Shown: positions 6,669-13,736 of the stretch, piece after piece
Numbering within the stretch: position 1 is the stretch's first letter
Layout of the letters: each line of letters opens with the position of its first letter
Source of the DNA: CAYTLQ01 sp964438715
GTDB lineage: Bacteria > Bacteroidota > Ignavibacteria > Ignavibacteriales > Ignavibacteriaceae
Length of the DNA stretch: 13,830 nt
Reading direction: 5' to 3'
Assembly (NCBI GenBank): GCA_964438715.1
Contig: CAYTLQ010000120.1
Coordinates: forward strand, 1-13,830
Notes under the pieces: model-generated
Database searches by the model: none
What the model saw: the letters and a program-made list of their open reading frames with translations, nothing else
Told to the model about the DNA's origin: nothing
Translations under genes and position numbers: made by a program

Positions 6669-9068
6669 TTAACCTCGCAATACGGCGTTAAATTTTTCTG
6701 TTACTTCTTTTATTATCTTCTTAAAGACTGTTTCAACTTCCTCATCAGAGAGCGTTCTGTTGGAATCGTAAAACTCGAGATTAAATGCCAAACTTTTTTT
6801 ACCTACTCCAAGTGACTCACTCTCAAATAAGTCAAAAATTGTTACTTTCTTTAATATAGTAAATCTTCCATCAAGGATGAAATTTTTTATACTGTTGGCT
6901 GATACCTCTCTGTCAGTTATAAGAGCCATATCACGATAAACTTTTGGAAATCTGAGTAGTTCCCTATACACCTTTCTTGAAGGAATAATTTTCTTAAGAT
7001 ATTCGATATCAATTTCACACAAAAAAACCGTTTGTTCAATGCCGTTTTCTTTGAGTATCTCTTTCTTTACCTTTCCAATACGGGCACAGCCTTTACCTTT
7101 CAAAGTATAATCGAGATAATACTCGTAGAGGTAGTTTCCTTCATTTACCGGAAGTTCTCCCTTGCTTTCATCAGCAAAGAACTTATCAAGTAATACCGAT
7201 ACAATTCCTTTTGCATCAAAAAAATCAAATTGGCGTGCATTACTATACCATTCTTTTTCCTGAGCATTTCCGGTTAAAGCAATTACCAGAGACTGTTTCT
7301 CCTGAAAATCATCAAAACCCTTCAATTCAGGATTTTTCAATTCAAATACTTTTCCAATCTCGAAAAATGCAAGCGATTTTTCAGAAACATAGATATTATT
7401 TCGAATTGTTTCAAGCATACCGGGTACTAAAGATGTCCGTAATAATACCATATCGGCATTCTGCGGATTAAGGACACTTATTGGTTGAATAGGTGAACCG
7501 GTTAAATTTTTACTCATGAACGAATTATTGAGAATCTCATTCAATCCATAACCAATAAGAAAATCTCTTATTGCAGTTTCAAATTCCTGCTCATCCTCAA
7601 TCTTTATTGCAGGTACTGCAATTGAATCGACTGTGGGTATTTTATCATAACCAAAAATCCGTGCAACTTCTTCGATAATATCAATTTCACGCTCAATATC
7701 GGGTCGAAATGTAGGGACAACTACTTCAATTCTATAATCATCTTCATTTACTATTACAAACCCAAGATTACGAATGATACTTTTGATTGATTCATGAGGA
7801 ATCTCATAACCGAGAATTTGTTTACACCTGTTATATCGAAACTCAACTTTAAGAGGCGGTTTTTCTCCGGGATAAATATCTATTACTGTATTGATGATAG
7901 TACCTCCGGCAACTTGTTGTATTAGCTCCGCGGCTCGTTTGGCAACTAATGCAGTTATTTGCGGATCGGTACCTCTTTCAAACCGGTAACTGGCATCAGT
8001 GCTTAACCCAAGCGACTTTGCTGTTTTTCTGATACTGCCGGCATTAAAAAATGCACTCTCTATTAAAACATTGACTGTTGATGAAGTAACCTCCGAATTT
8101 TCACCGCCCATAACACCTGCTATTGCTACGGGTTTTTCGCCATCACAAATCATAAGAGCATCAGGAGGCAGTTCTCTTTTTTTTGAGTCAAGTGTAGTAA
8201 ATGTACTAATTGCGCCTGCCCTTTTTACAATAATTGTATTTTTGTTCAGCTTATCCAAATCAAAGGCATGTATAGGTTGACCAGATTCATAAAGTATAAA
8301 ATTAGTAATATCTACAATATTGTTAATTGGTCTAAGCCCAACTGCTTTTATTTTTTTCTGAAGCCATTCAGGGGAATCTGCAACTTTTCCTCCCTGAACA
8401 ATTTTTGCTGAATATCTCGGGCAAAGTTCACTATCCTCTATAATTATTTTAAATTTGTCTGAATTATCCGTAGCATCAGGCTGTAGTTTCGTATATGGAT
8501 TAAGTAATGGTCTATTGTATATAGCGGAAATATCCCTTGCTACGCCAATGTGCGATAGTGCATCCGGTCGATTCGGAGTTATTCCGATCTCAAGAATAAT
8601 ATCATCCAAACCAAGAGCTTCAGCAAGCGGTGTACCCGCTTTCAGATCGTCGGGTAGTACCATAATTCCTGAGTGGTCGTCACCAACGCCCAGTTCCACT
8701 TCACTGCAAATCATTCCATTCGATTCAACACCGCGTAATTTTGCCTTTTTGATTTGCATACCTGATGAAGCTACAACAGCTCCGGGAAGCGCTACGGGTA
8801 CGGTTTGTCCTGCAGAAACATTTGGCGCTCCGCATACAATCTGACTGACTTCGGAACCTGTATCTACTAAACAAACAGATAGTTTATCTGCATTTGGGTG
8901 CTTTTCTTTTGTAACTACTTTTCCTACTATAAAGCCTTTCAATTGCTCTCCTTTGTTTTCAGAAGATTCAACCTCAAGGCCGGCCATTGTAAGATCGTGA
9001 ATTAATTGTTCTAATGTAATACCGGTTAGATCTATATACTCTTTTAGCCAATTATAAGAAATCTTCAA
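6669..9068 (-). CDS. pheT: Phenylalanine-tRNA ligase beta subunit
   Basis: PheT is the large subunit of the alpha2-beta2 enzyme that charges tRNA-Phe; it provides tRNA binding and editing of mischarged Tyr. The 799-residue protein is full length. It has an N-terminal KISYNWLKEYIDL segment, a tRNA-binding OB domain (about 40-150, with VCGAPNV), the B3/B4 editing region (about 200-395), the B5 DNA-binding-like domain (about 405-475), a catalytic-like core, and a C-terminal anticodon-binding FDX-ACB domain from about residue 705 (FPKVYRDMALI). The start is TTG, with GGTGAT a few bases upstream and 16 bases after the pheS stop. No ATG lies in frame before the conserved N-terminus. The gene is transcribed with pheS. 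Confidence 0.98.
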   Translation of the reverse strand: MKISYNWLKEYIDLTGITLEQLIHDLTMAGLEVESSENKGEQLKGFIVGKVVTKEKHPNADKLSVCLVDTGSEVSQIVCGAPNVSAGQTVPVALPGAVVASSGMQIKKAKLRGVESNGMICSEVELGVGDDHSGIMVLPDDLKAGTPLAEALGLDDIILEIGITPNRPDALSHIGVARDISAIYNRPLLNPYTKLQPDATDNSDKFKIIIEDSELCPRYSAKIVQGGKVADSPEWLQKKIKAVGLRPINNIVDITNFILYESGQPIHAFDLDKLNKNTIIVKRAGAISTFTTLDSKKRELPPDALMICDGEKPVAIAGVMGGENSEVTSSTVNVLIESAFFNAGSIRKTAKSLGLSTDASYRFERGTDPQITALVAKRAAELIQQVAGGTIINTVIDIYPGEKPPLKVEFRYNRCKQILGYEIPHESIKSIIRNLGFVIVNEDDYRIEVVVPTFRPDIEREIDIIEEVARIFGYDKIPTVDSIAVPAIKIEDEQEFETAIRDFLIGYGLNEILNNSFMSKNLTGSPIQPISVLNPQNADMVLLRTSLVPGMLETIRNNIYVSEKSLAFFEIGKVFELKNPELKGFDDFQEKQSLVIALTGNAQEKEWYSNARQFDFFDAKGIVSVLLDKFFADESKGELPVNEGNYLYEYYLDYTLKGKGCARIGKVKKEILKENGIEQTVFLCEIDIEYLKKIIPSRKVYRELLRFPKVYRDMALITDREVSANSIKNFILDGRFTILKKVTIFDLFESESLGVGKKSLAFNLEFYDSNRTLSDEEVETVFKKIIKEVTEKFNAVLRG

Positions 9069-9084
9069 AATATCACCACGGTAA

Positions 9085-10095
9085 TTAAAATTGTTTCAGA
9101 AATCTGATATCGTTTTCAAAATAAAAACGGATATCAGGAATATTATATTTCAAAAGGGCTGTCCTCTCAATCCCAATTCCAAAAGCATAGCCACTAACCT
9201 CCTCAGGATTATACCCAACATTTTTCAATACATTCGGATCAACCATTCCACATCCAAGGATCTCAAGCCATCCGGTATGTTTACAAACCCTGCAACCTTT
9301 GCCCTGACAAATGAAGCATGTTATATCCATTTCTGCACTGGGTTCAGTAAAAGGAAAAAAGCTTGCCCTGAACTGATATTTTAGATTAGAGCCATAAAAC
9401 TGTTTAGCAAAACTAACTAATGTCCCCTTCAGATCAGCAAATGTTACATTTTTATCAACATATAACCCCTCGACCTGATGAAACATGCAATAACTTCTTG
9501 CACTGATTGCCTCATTTCTAAAAACGCGTCCCGGCATTATCGCTCTTATAGGAGGTTTTAATCGCTCCATAGTACGAATTTGTACAGGTGAGGTATGTGT
9601 TCTGAGGAGAAATTTTTCACTGATAAAAAAAGTATCCTGCATATCACGGGCAGGATGATTGTCGGCAAAATTCAATGCAGAAAAATTATTGTAATCTGAC
9701 TCAAGCTCTGGTCCTTCATAAACCGAAAAACCCATTTGCTTGAAGATGTTTTTCATTTCCTCAAGCGTAGTGTTAATTATATGTTTGGTTCCGGTTCTTT
9801 GAACTCTACCCGGAAGAGTCAAATCAGGTATGCTTTTCTGATTGGATCCCGAAAGCTCAATCTTTTCCTTCAACTCTTTATAAATTGTTTCGGCTTTATT
9901 TTTAAGCAGGTTTAGCTCTTTGCCGGCAACCGGTTTTTCTTCTTTCGGTAAATTTTTTAGTTCATCAAATAAATTAGAGACTACACTGTTACGACTGAGA
10001 AATTTTATTCGGAATGCTTCCAGATCAGACGAGGTGCTGACTTGGGTAGATTCACTGTCAATTTGATGACTTAATTCTTTAATTTTTTCAAGCAT
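9085..10095 (-). CDS. pheS: Phenylalanine-tRNA ligase alpha subunit
   Basis: PheS is the catalytic subunit that activates phenylalanine and transfers it to tRNA-Phe. The 336 residues comprise an N-terminal coiled coil (about 1-90) that contacts tRNA and a class II catalytic domain. This has motif 2 (FRNEAISAR, 192-200, running to FHQVEG, 205-210) and motif 3 (GIGIERTALL, 306-315). A Cys cluster at C260, C263, C268 and C271 precedes GWLEILGCGMVDP, a pattern I associate with the Bacteroidetes-like subtype. The ATG is preceded in frame by a TAA 15 bases upstream, which fixes the start. No Shine-Dalgarno is visible in the T-rich leader. The start codon lies only 15 bases after the U-tract of a strong terminator-like hairpin. 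Confidence 0.98.
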   Translation of the reverse strand: MLEKIKELSHQIDSESTQVSTSSDLEAFRIKFLSRNSVVSNLFDELKNLPKEEKPVAGKELNLLKNKAETIYKELKEKIELSGSNQKSIPDLTLPGRVQRTGTKHIINTTLEEMKNIFKQMGFSVYEGPELESDYNNFSALNFADNHPARDMQDTFFISEKFLLRTHTSPVQIRTMERLKPPIRAIMPGRVFRNEAISARSYCMFHQVEGLYVDKNVTFADLKGTLVSFAKQFYGSNLKYQFRASFFPFTEPSAEMDITCFICQGKGCRVCKHTGWLEILGCGMVDPNVLKNVGYNPEEVSGYAFGIGIERTALLKYNIPDIRFYFENDIRFLKQF

Positions 10096-10109
10096 AAGAA
10101 AATTGGTTT

Positions 10110-10154
10110 AAAAAAGAGAATCCTCCACACCCTTGTTTAAATGGGTGGGAGGAT
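10110..10154 (-). terminator. Terminator-like hairpin between rplT and pheS (possible attenuator)
   Basis: On the minus strand, ATCCTCCCACCC (10154-10143) pairs with GGGTGTGGAGGAT (10132-10120) over 12 base pairs with a single bulged U and a 10-base loop. TCTCTTTTTT follows (10119-10110). This is a classic intrinsic terminator form. It begins 4 bases after the rplT stop and ends 14 bases before the pheS ATG, leaving no room for a separate pheS promoter. It therefore probably lets only part of transcription pass from the ribosomal-protein genes into pheST, either constitutively or under control. Confidence 0.8.
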
Positions 10155-10158
10155 GAAA

Positions 10159-10506
10159 CTAACCTTTAATAAAGTTTACTAATTCGGCAAAAACTCCCGG
10201 ATTTTCTACAGCAACGCTGGCAAGAACTTTTCTGTTAATGACAACGCCTTTCTGTTTCAAACCATTCATTAACTGTGAATAGCTCAAACCATGCTGGCGG
10301 GCAGCCGCATTAATACGGACAATCCAAAGGCTTCTGAATGTCCGTTTTTTGAGTTTTCTGTCGCGAAAGGCATGAAGAAGACCCTTCTCGACATGGTTCT
10401 TTGCAATCGTATAAACATTTTTCCGCTTACCCCAATAGCCTTTTGCCATTGATAGGATTTTTTTACGGCGTCTATGCGATGCAACCTTGTTTTTTGATCG
10501 TGGCAT
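10159..10506 (-). CDS. rplT: 50S ribosomal protein L20
   Basis: L20 binds 23S rRNA early in large-subunit assembly and, in other bacteria, represses its own operon. The 115-residue length and the highly basic N-terminal half (PRSKNKVASHRRRKKIL), followed by the conserved GYWGKRKNVYTIAK, RDRKLKKRTFRSLWI and RINAAARQHGLSYSQLM segments, identify it clearly. It follows rpmI by 12 bases with a good AAAGAGGT ribosome binding site. I see no L20-leader-like structure upstream of infC or rpmI, but the gaps are very short and I could not fold them systematically. Confidence 0.98.
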   Translation of the reverse strand: MPRSKNKVASHRRRKKILSMAKGYWGKRKNVYTIAKNHVEKGLLHAFRDRKLKKRTFRSLWIVRINAAARQHGLSYSQLMNGLKQKGVVINRKVLASVAVENPGVFAELVNFIKG

Positions 10507-10518
10507 AGTGACCTCTTT

Positions 10519-10710
10519 TTATTGTATCATTGTACTGACACGGGATGCATCGGCAGGGGAAACCAATGTGCCATGGCGGAGGTTTCTCTTTCTCTTCCTG
10601 CTTTTCGATGTTAATATATGGCTTTTGTAAGCCTTTTTCCGTTTGAATTGACCGGAAGCAGTTTTTTTGAATGTTTTTACCGCCCCACGATTACTCTTCA
10701 TTTTTGGCAT
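10519..10710 (-). CDS. rpmI: 50S ribosomal protein L35
   Basis: A small basic large-subunit protein of 63 residues. It starts PKMKSNRGAVKTFKKTASGQ and has the family's KKAYKSHIL and KSRKRKRNLRHGTLVSPAD blocks. It lies 15 bases after infC with AGGA as ribosome binding site and 12 bases before rplT, in the common infC-rpmI-rplT order. Confidence 0.97.
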   Translation of the reverse strand: MPKMKSNRGAVKTFKKTASGQFKRKKAYKSHILTSKSRKRKRNLRHGTLVSPADASRVSTMIQ

Positions 10711-10725
10711 CGTTCTATCCTGATG

Positions 10726-11262
10726 TTATTGTTTCTTTTTAGTCTTTTGCTTTTGAGGCGCAACAATTACACTCATATTACGCCCCTCTATTTTTACAGG
10801 TGACTCAATTTTCGCGAGATCCTGAATACTTTCTACAAAACGATTAAGGAGAGCTTCTCCCTGTTCCGTATAAGCCAGTTCTCTGCCTTTGAAGAACACA
10901 ACCGCCTTTACTTTATGTCCTTCTTCTAAAAAATTCACCGCATGTTTTGTCTTAAAATCGAAGTCATGAGTATCAGTATTGGGATGAAAACGAATTTCTT
11001 TCAGAAGCGAAACATGCTGATTCTTTTTCTGCGTTTTTTCCCGTTTTTGGATTTCATACTTGTATTTACCAAAATCGATTATTTTACAAACCGGCGGATC
11101 GGCTTTTGGCGCAATTTCCACAAGGTCTTTTTCACGCTCTTTAGCGAGCCGTACGGCATCTTTAACAAGAAAGATTCCTAACTGTGTTCCGTCCTCATCA
11201 ACTACCCTAACTTTTAATGCTTTTATGTCATCATTGACGCGGACTTCATCGATATTACTGAT
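10726..11262 (-). CDS. infC: Translation initiation factor IF-3, AUC start
   Basis: IF-3 binds the 30S subunit, prevents premature 50S joining and checks start-codon/anticodon pairing. The frame encodes 178 residues from ATC at 11262-11260: an N-terminal domain (about 1-75, with VRVNDDIKALKVRVVD, GTQLGIF and VEIAPKADPPVCKIIDFGKYKYE) and a C-terminal domain (about 85-170, with KEIRFHPNTDTHDFD and VKAVVFFKGREL). The longest frame with an ordinary start begins at a GTG (11121) inside the N-domain and would delete 47 conserved residues, so that start is wrong. AGAGAGG at 11275-11269 is placed 6 bases before the ATC. Rare AUU/AUC starts are established for infC and allow IF-3 to repress its own synthesis. 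The gene lies 14 bases after thrS. Confidence 0.95.
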   Translation of the reverse strand: MSNIDEVRVNDDIKALKVRVVDEDGTQLGIFLVKDAVRLAKEREKDLVEIAPKADPPVCKIIDFGKYKYEIQKREKTQKKNQHVSLLKEIRFHPNTDTHDFDFKTKHAVNFLEEGHKVKAVVFFKGRELAYTEQGEALLNRFVESIQDLAKIESPVKIEGRNMSVIVAPQKQKTKKKQ

Positions 11263-11268
11263 ACTATA

Positions 11269-11275
11269 CCTCTCT
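11269..11275 (-). promoter_or_regulatory. Ribosome binding site that sets the AUC start of infC
   Basis: AGAGAGG lies one base after the thrS stop codon and 6 bases before ATC. It is the only good Shine-Dalgarno sequence in front of the IF-3 N-terminal domain, which decides in favour of ATC over the internal ATC 9 bases further on and over the GTG at 11121. Confidence 0.75.
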
Positions 11276-11276
11276 A

Positions 11277-13202
11277 TTAGTTAACAGATTTATTTTTGAT
11301 TTCATTAGTGATGCGGTCAATAAAATCTTCTGTTTTCATTGTACCCAAATCACCTTTTTTATGCTGACGAACCGAAACATTTGTACCTGATTGTTCTTTT
11401 TCACCCAAAATAATCATGTAAGGAACCTTTAAAGTTTCCCAATACCGAATTTTAAAGCCTATTTTCTCATTTCGCTCATCAAATTCTGCTCTTATACCGG
11501 AGGATACAAGTTGCTTATGTACCTGCTCTGCGTAAGAACTGAAATTCTGAGATACGGGAATTACTGCAACCTGTGTTGGTGCCAACCAAACAGGAAATGC
11601 TCCGCCGTAGTGCTCAATCAATACGCCAAAAAATCTCTCCAATGAACCAAGCAGTGCTCTGTGTACCATAAATGGCCGATGTTCTTTACCATCTTCACCA
11701 ATATATTTTAAGTCAAATCTTTCGGGAAGATTAAAATCGAATTGAACTGTACTCATCTGCCATTCACGATTGAGGGCATCTTTAATCTTGATGTCAATCT
11801 TAGGTCCATAAAATGCTCCGCCACCTTCGTCAACCTCATAGGGTAAATTCAGGGAATCTAATGCTGTTTTGAGAGATGAAGTAGCTTTCTCCCAAAGTGA
11901 GTCCTCTCCGACGGCTTTCTCTGGTTTCGTAGAAAGGTAGTATCGTAAATCGCTAAACCCGAAAGAGTTCCATACAAGCTGAGCGAACTTAACAACTTTA
12001 ATGATTTCATCCTCTATTTGTTCCTGAGCACAAAATATATGAGCATCATCTTGTGTAAAACCGCGTACCCTCAATAAGCCATGCAATACACCACTTTTTT
12101 CATACCGATATACAGTTCCCAATTCTGCCCAACGGCGAGGTAAATCCCGGTAAGAATGGAGCTTGGACTTGTATATCATGATATGAAACGGACAATTCAT
12201 TGGTTTTATATAGTAATCCTGCTCGTCAATCTTCATTTCAGCATACATACTATCTTTATAGAAATCGAGATGCCCTGAAGTCTCCCATAACCAACTTTTT
12301 CCTAAATGTGGAGAAAACAGAATCTCATAACCATTTTCGAGATGAGCTTTTCTCCAGAAGTCCTCAATTTCAACCCGGATTCTAGCCCCTTTAGGATGCC
12401 AGTAAATCAGACCGGCTCCTGCTTCTTCGTGGATGCTGAACAAATCTAGTTGTTTTCCTAACTTACGATGATCACGCTTTTTAGCTTCTTCAAGGAATGC
12501 GAGGTAATCATCCAGCATTTTCTTTTTGGGAAAAGAAATCCCATATATCCTCTGAAGCTGTTTATTCTTTTCATCTCCTCGCCAATAAGAACCGGAAACA
12601 CTAAGTAATTTTACAAACTTTATTTTCCCTGCATTAGGAAGATGTGGCCCAGTACAAAGATCAGTGAAAGATCCTTCCTTATAAATACTGATTGTTTCAG
12701 TGTTTTCGTCTATTTCACTCAATATTTCGAGCTTGTATGGGTCATTAACCTCTGAAAAAAACTTCACTGCATCAGTTTTAGATAACTCCTGACGAACGAA
12801 AGGATTGGCTTCTAAAGAAATCTGAGCCATCCTTTTTTCTATTTCCAGAAGGTCTTCTTCAGTCAGCTTTTTATTGATATCAAAATCGTAATAAAACCCG
12901 TTTTCGATCGCCGGTCCGACACCAAACCTCGCCTCCGGATATAGATCCGAGATCGCATGAGCCATCAGATGCGATGAGGAATGCCAGTAAACATGTTTTC
13001 CCTCGGGATCATCAAAGGTAAGGAACCGAATGTTGACTGAATCATTTATCGGTGTATATAGTTCCTTAACAACACCGTTTATTTCAACCGCAAGAGCCTC
13101 ATCAGCGAGCTTGTGTGAAATAGATTTTGCCACATCAGCAGCTATAATTCCTGATTCATATTCCCGACTTTTACCATCGGGAAAGGTAATTGTAATACTC
13201 AT
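11277..13202 (-). CDS. thrS: Threonine-tRNA ligase
   Basis: ThrRS charges tRNA-Thr and edits mischarged Ser. The 641 residues give the full bacterial architecture. There is a TGS domain (1-62), then the editing domain with H74/H78 (WHSSSH) and C183/H187 (DLCTGPH). The class II catalytic core has zinc ligands C337 (MNCPFH), H388 (DDAHIF) and H514 (VHRALLGS), motif 2 around R366 (VYRYEKS) and motif 3 in the GSLERFFGVLIEHYGG segment. A C-terminal anticodon-binding domain starts near 535. The ATG at 13202 lies 13 bases after the T-tract of the tRNA-cluster terminator, and no Shine-Dalgarno is visible. I see no room for a separate promoter and none of the long tRNA-mimic operator known for E. coli thrS. 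It heads the thrS-infC-rpmI-rplT-pheST gene order. Confidence 0.98.
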   Translation of the reverse strand: MSITITFPDGKSREYESGIIAADVAKSISHKLADEALAVEINGVVKELYTPINDSVNIRFLTFDDPEGKHVYWHSSSHLMAHAISDLYPEARFGVGPAIENGFYYDFDINKKLTEEDLLEIEKRMAQISLEANPFVRQELSKTDAVKFFSEVNDPYKLEILSEIDENTETISIYKEGSFTDLCTGPHLPNAGKIKFVKLLSVSGSYWRGDEKNKQLQRIYGISFPKKKMLDDYLAFLEEAKKRDHRKLGKQLDLFSIHEEAGAGLIYWHPKGARIRVEIEDFWRKAHLENGYEILFSPHLGKSWLWETSGHLDFYKDSMYAEMKIDEQDYYIKPMNCPFHIMIYKSKLHSYRDLPRRWAELGTVYRYEKSGVLHGLLRVRGFTQDDAHIFCAQEQIEDEIIKVVKFAQLVWNSFGFSDLRYYLSTKPEKAVGEDSLWEKATSSLKTALDSLNLPYEVDEGGGAFYGPKIDIKIKDALNREWQMSTVQFDFNLPERFDLKYIGEDGKEHRPFMVHRALLGSLERFFGVLIEHYGGAFPVWLAPTQVAVIPVSQNFSSYAEQVHKQLVSSGIRAEFDERNEKIGFKIRYWETLKVPYMIILGEKEQSGTNVSVRQHKKGDLGTMKTEDFIDRITNEIKNKSVN

Positions 13203-13215
13203 AATTTCTAATAAT

Positions 13216-13238
13216 AAAAAAAAACGGAGAAAACTCCG
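13216..13238 (-). terminator. Intrinsic terminator after tRNA-Val, directly upstream of thrS
   Basis: On the minus strand CGGAG (13238-13234), a TTTT loop and CTCCG (13229-13225) are followed by nine T residues (13224-13216). It begins 4 bases after the encoded CCA of tRNA-Val and ends 13 bases before the thrS ATG. The stem is only 5 base pairs, so readthrough into thrS is plausible. Confidence 0.75.
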
Positions 13239-13242
13239 GTAA

Positions 13243-13320
13243 TGGTGGGTTCTATAGGATTCGAACCTATGACCTTCTGTACGTCAAACAGACGCTCTAA
13301 CCAGACTGAGCTAAGAACCC
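13243..13320 (-). tRNA. tRNA-Val (anticodon GAC)
   Basis: Acceptor GGGTTCT pairs with AGAACCC, followed by discriminator A and an encoded CCA. The D arm (AGCTCAGTCTGGTTAGAGC) and T arm (TAGGTTCGAATCCTA) are regular. The anticodon stem TCTGT/ACAGA encloses the loop TTGACGT with anticodon GAC, reading GUC and GUU. It is the last tRNA of the cluster and lies 19 bases after tRNA-Leu(CAA). Confidence 0.97.
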
Positions 13321-13339
13321 ATTACTGAACTATAACCTG

Positions 13340-13425
13340 TACCGAAGGCCGGACTCGAACCGGCACCTGGTGTAAGCCAGACTGGATTTTGAGTCCAGCG
13401 CGTCTACCAATTCCGCCACTCCGGC
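13340..13425 (-). tRNA. tRNA-Leu (anticodon CAA), CCA not encoded
   Basis: A class II tRNA with acceptor GCCGGAG/CTTCGGT (including G1-U72 and G5-U68 wobble pairs), the Leu-type D arm TGGCGGAATTGGTAGACGC, anticodon loop CTCAAAA with CAA (reads UUG), a long variable arm (CTGG/CCAG stem) and T arm GCCGGTTCGAGTCCGGC. After discriminator A the DNA reads CAG rather than CCA, so the tail must be added by CCA-adding enzyme. Confidence 0.96.
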
Positions 13426-13440
13426 GAAGAATTTTAATTA

Positions 13441-13457
13441 AACAGAAAGCATCTGTT
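13441..13457 (-). other. Spacer hairpin between the two tRNA-Leu genes
   Basis: AACAGA and TCTGTT form a 6-bp stem with a 5-base loop in the 52-base spacer between tRNA-Leu(UAA) and tRNA-Leu(CAA). No U-tract follows it on the minus strand, so I read it as a possible processing element rather than a terminator. Confidence 0.3.
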
Positions 13458-13477
13458 CCGTTCAGTATTTTTCTCGT

Positions 13478-13566
13478 TGGTACCGAGGGCCGGACTCGAA
13501 CCGGCACGGAAATAAATTTCCACAGGATTTTAAGTCCTGTGCGTCTACCACTTCCGCCACCCCGGC
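13478..13566 (-). tRNA. tRNA-Leu (anticodon UAA)
   Basis: Acceptor GCCGGGG/CCTCGGT with the G1-U72 pair also found in E. coli tRNA-Leu(UAA), discriminator A and an encoded CCA. The anticodon loop CTTAAAA carries TAA (reads UUA, and UUG by wobble). The variable arm GGAAATTTATTTCC forms a clear stem-loop, and the T arm GCCGGTTCGAGTCCGGC is identical to that of the neighbouring tRNA-Leu. It is the first gene of the tRNA cluster. Confidence 0.97.
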
Positions 13567-13588
13567 AAAAATATTTTTTAAACGAACT

Positions 13589-13619
13589 TAAAGATATTAA
13601 ATATTAGTAAAATATCAAA
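13589..13619 (-). promoter_or_regulatory. Candidate Bacteroidetes-type promoter of the tRNA cluster
   Basis: TTTG (13619-13616), a 19-base spacer and TATCTTTA (13596-13589) match the TTTG/TAnnTTTG consensus except for the final G. The -7 box ends 22 bases before the tRNA-Leu(UAA) 5' end, a reasonable leader for a tRNA precursor. The 170-base gap 13567-13736 is very AT-rich, so chance similarity cannot be excluded. Apart from this box and the hairpin near 13703 I see nothing in the gap. Confidence 0.45.
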
Positions 13620-13695
13620 AAATATGAGACTTTGAGAAACTCAACTTATATAAAGGATCATTGCTGTCAAAAATAAAACGGCGTAAAGAAGAGAG

Positions 13696-13710
13696 GCTTA
13701 AATATTAAGC
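13696..13710 (-). terminator. Weak inverted repeat after the upstream gene
   Basis: GCTTAA and TTAAGC form a 6-bp stem with a 3-base loop, 27 bases after the stop codon of the partial gene ending at 13737. A pyrimidine-rich stretch (CTCTCTTCTTT) follows instead of a clean U-tract. It could end that transcript before the tRNA promoter, but the stem is AT-rich and the call is weak. Confidence 0.3.
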
Positions 13711-13736
13711 TATTTTATGAGAAAACAGCACTGGTT

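Noticed and set aside
8455..8844. 129-codon plus-strand frame, the longest on that strand
   Set aside because: It lies wholly antisense to conserved pheT sequence, has no family signature and no ribosome binding site that I can see; it is a shadow of pheT.
10284..10484. Minus-strand frame inside rplT
   Set aside because: Out-of-frame overlap of a certain ribosomal-protein gene, with no independent support.
10726..11121. infC starting at GTG 11121 (131 residues)
   Set aside because: This would remove 47 conserved residues of the IF-3 N-domain that remain in frame upstream.
13322..13507. Minus-strand frame of 61 codons across the tRNA cluster
   Set aside because: It spans the two tRNA-Leu genes; its repeated VPVRVRPS peptide comes from the shared T-arm sequence.
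13340..13566. Repeat made by the two tRNA-Leu genes as a possible attachment site or duplication
   Set aside because: The similarity is limited to conserved tRNA arms; no integrase or other mobile gene is nearby.
13665..13670. TTGACA on the minus strand as a sigma70-type -35 box for the tRNA cluster
   Set aside because: No -10-like hexamer lies at 16-18 bases; the nearest TATAAG is at 14 bases, and the position is about 100 bases from the first tRNA.
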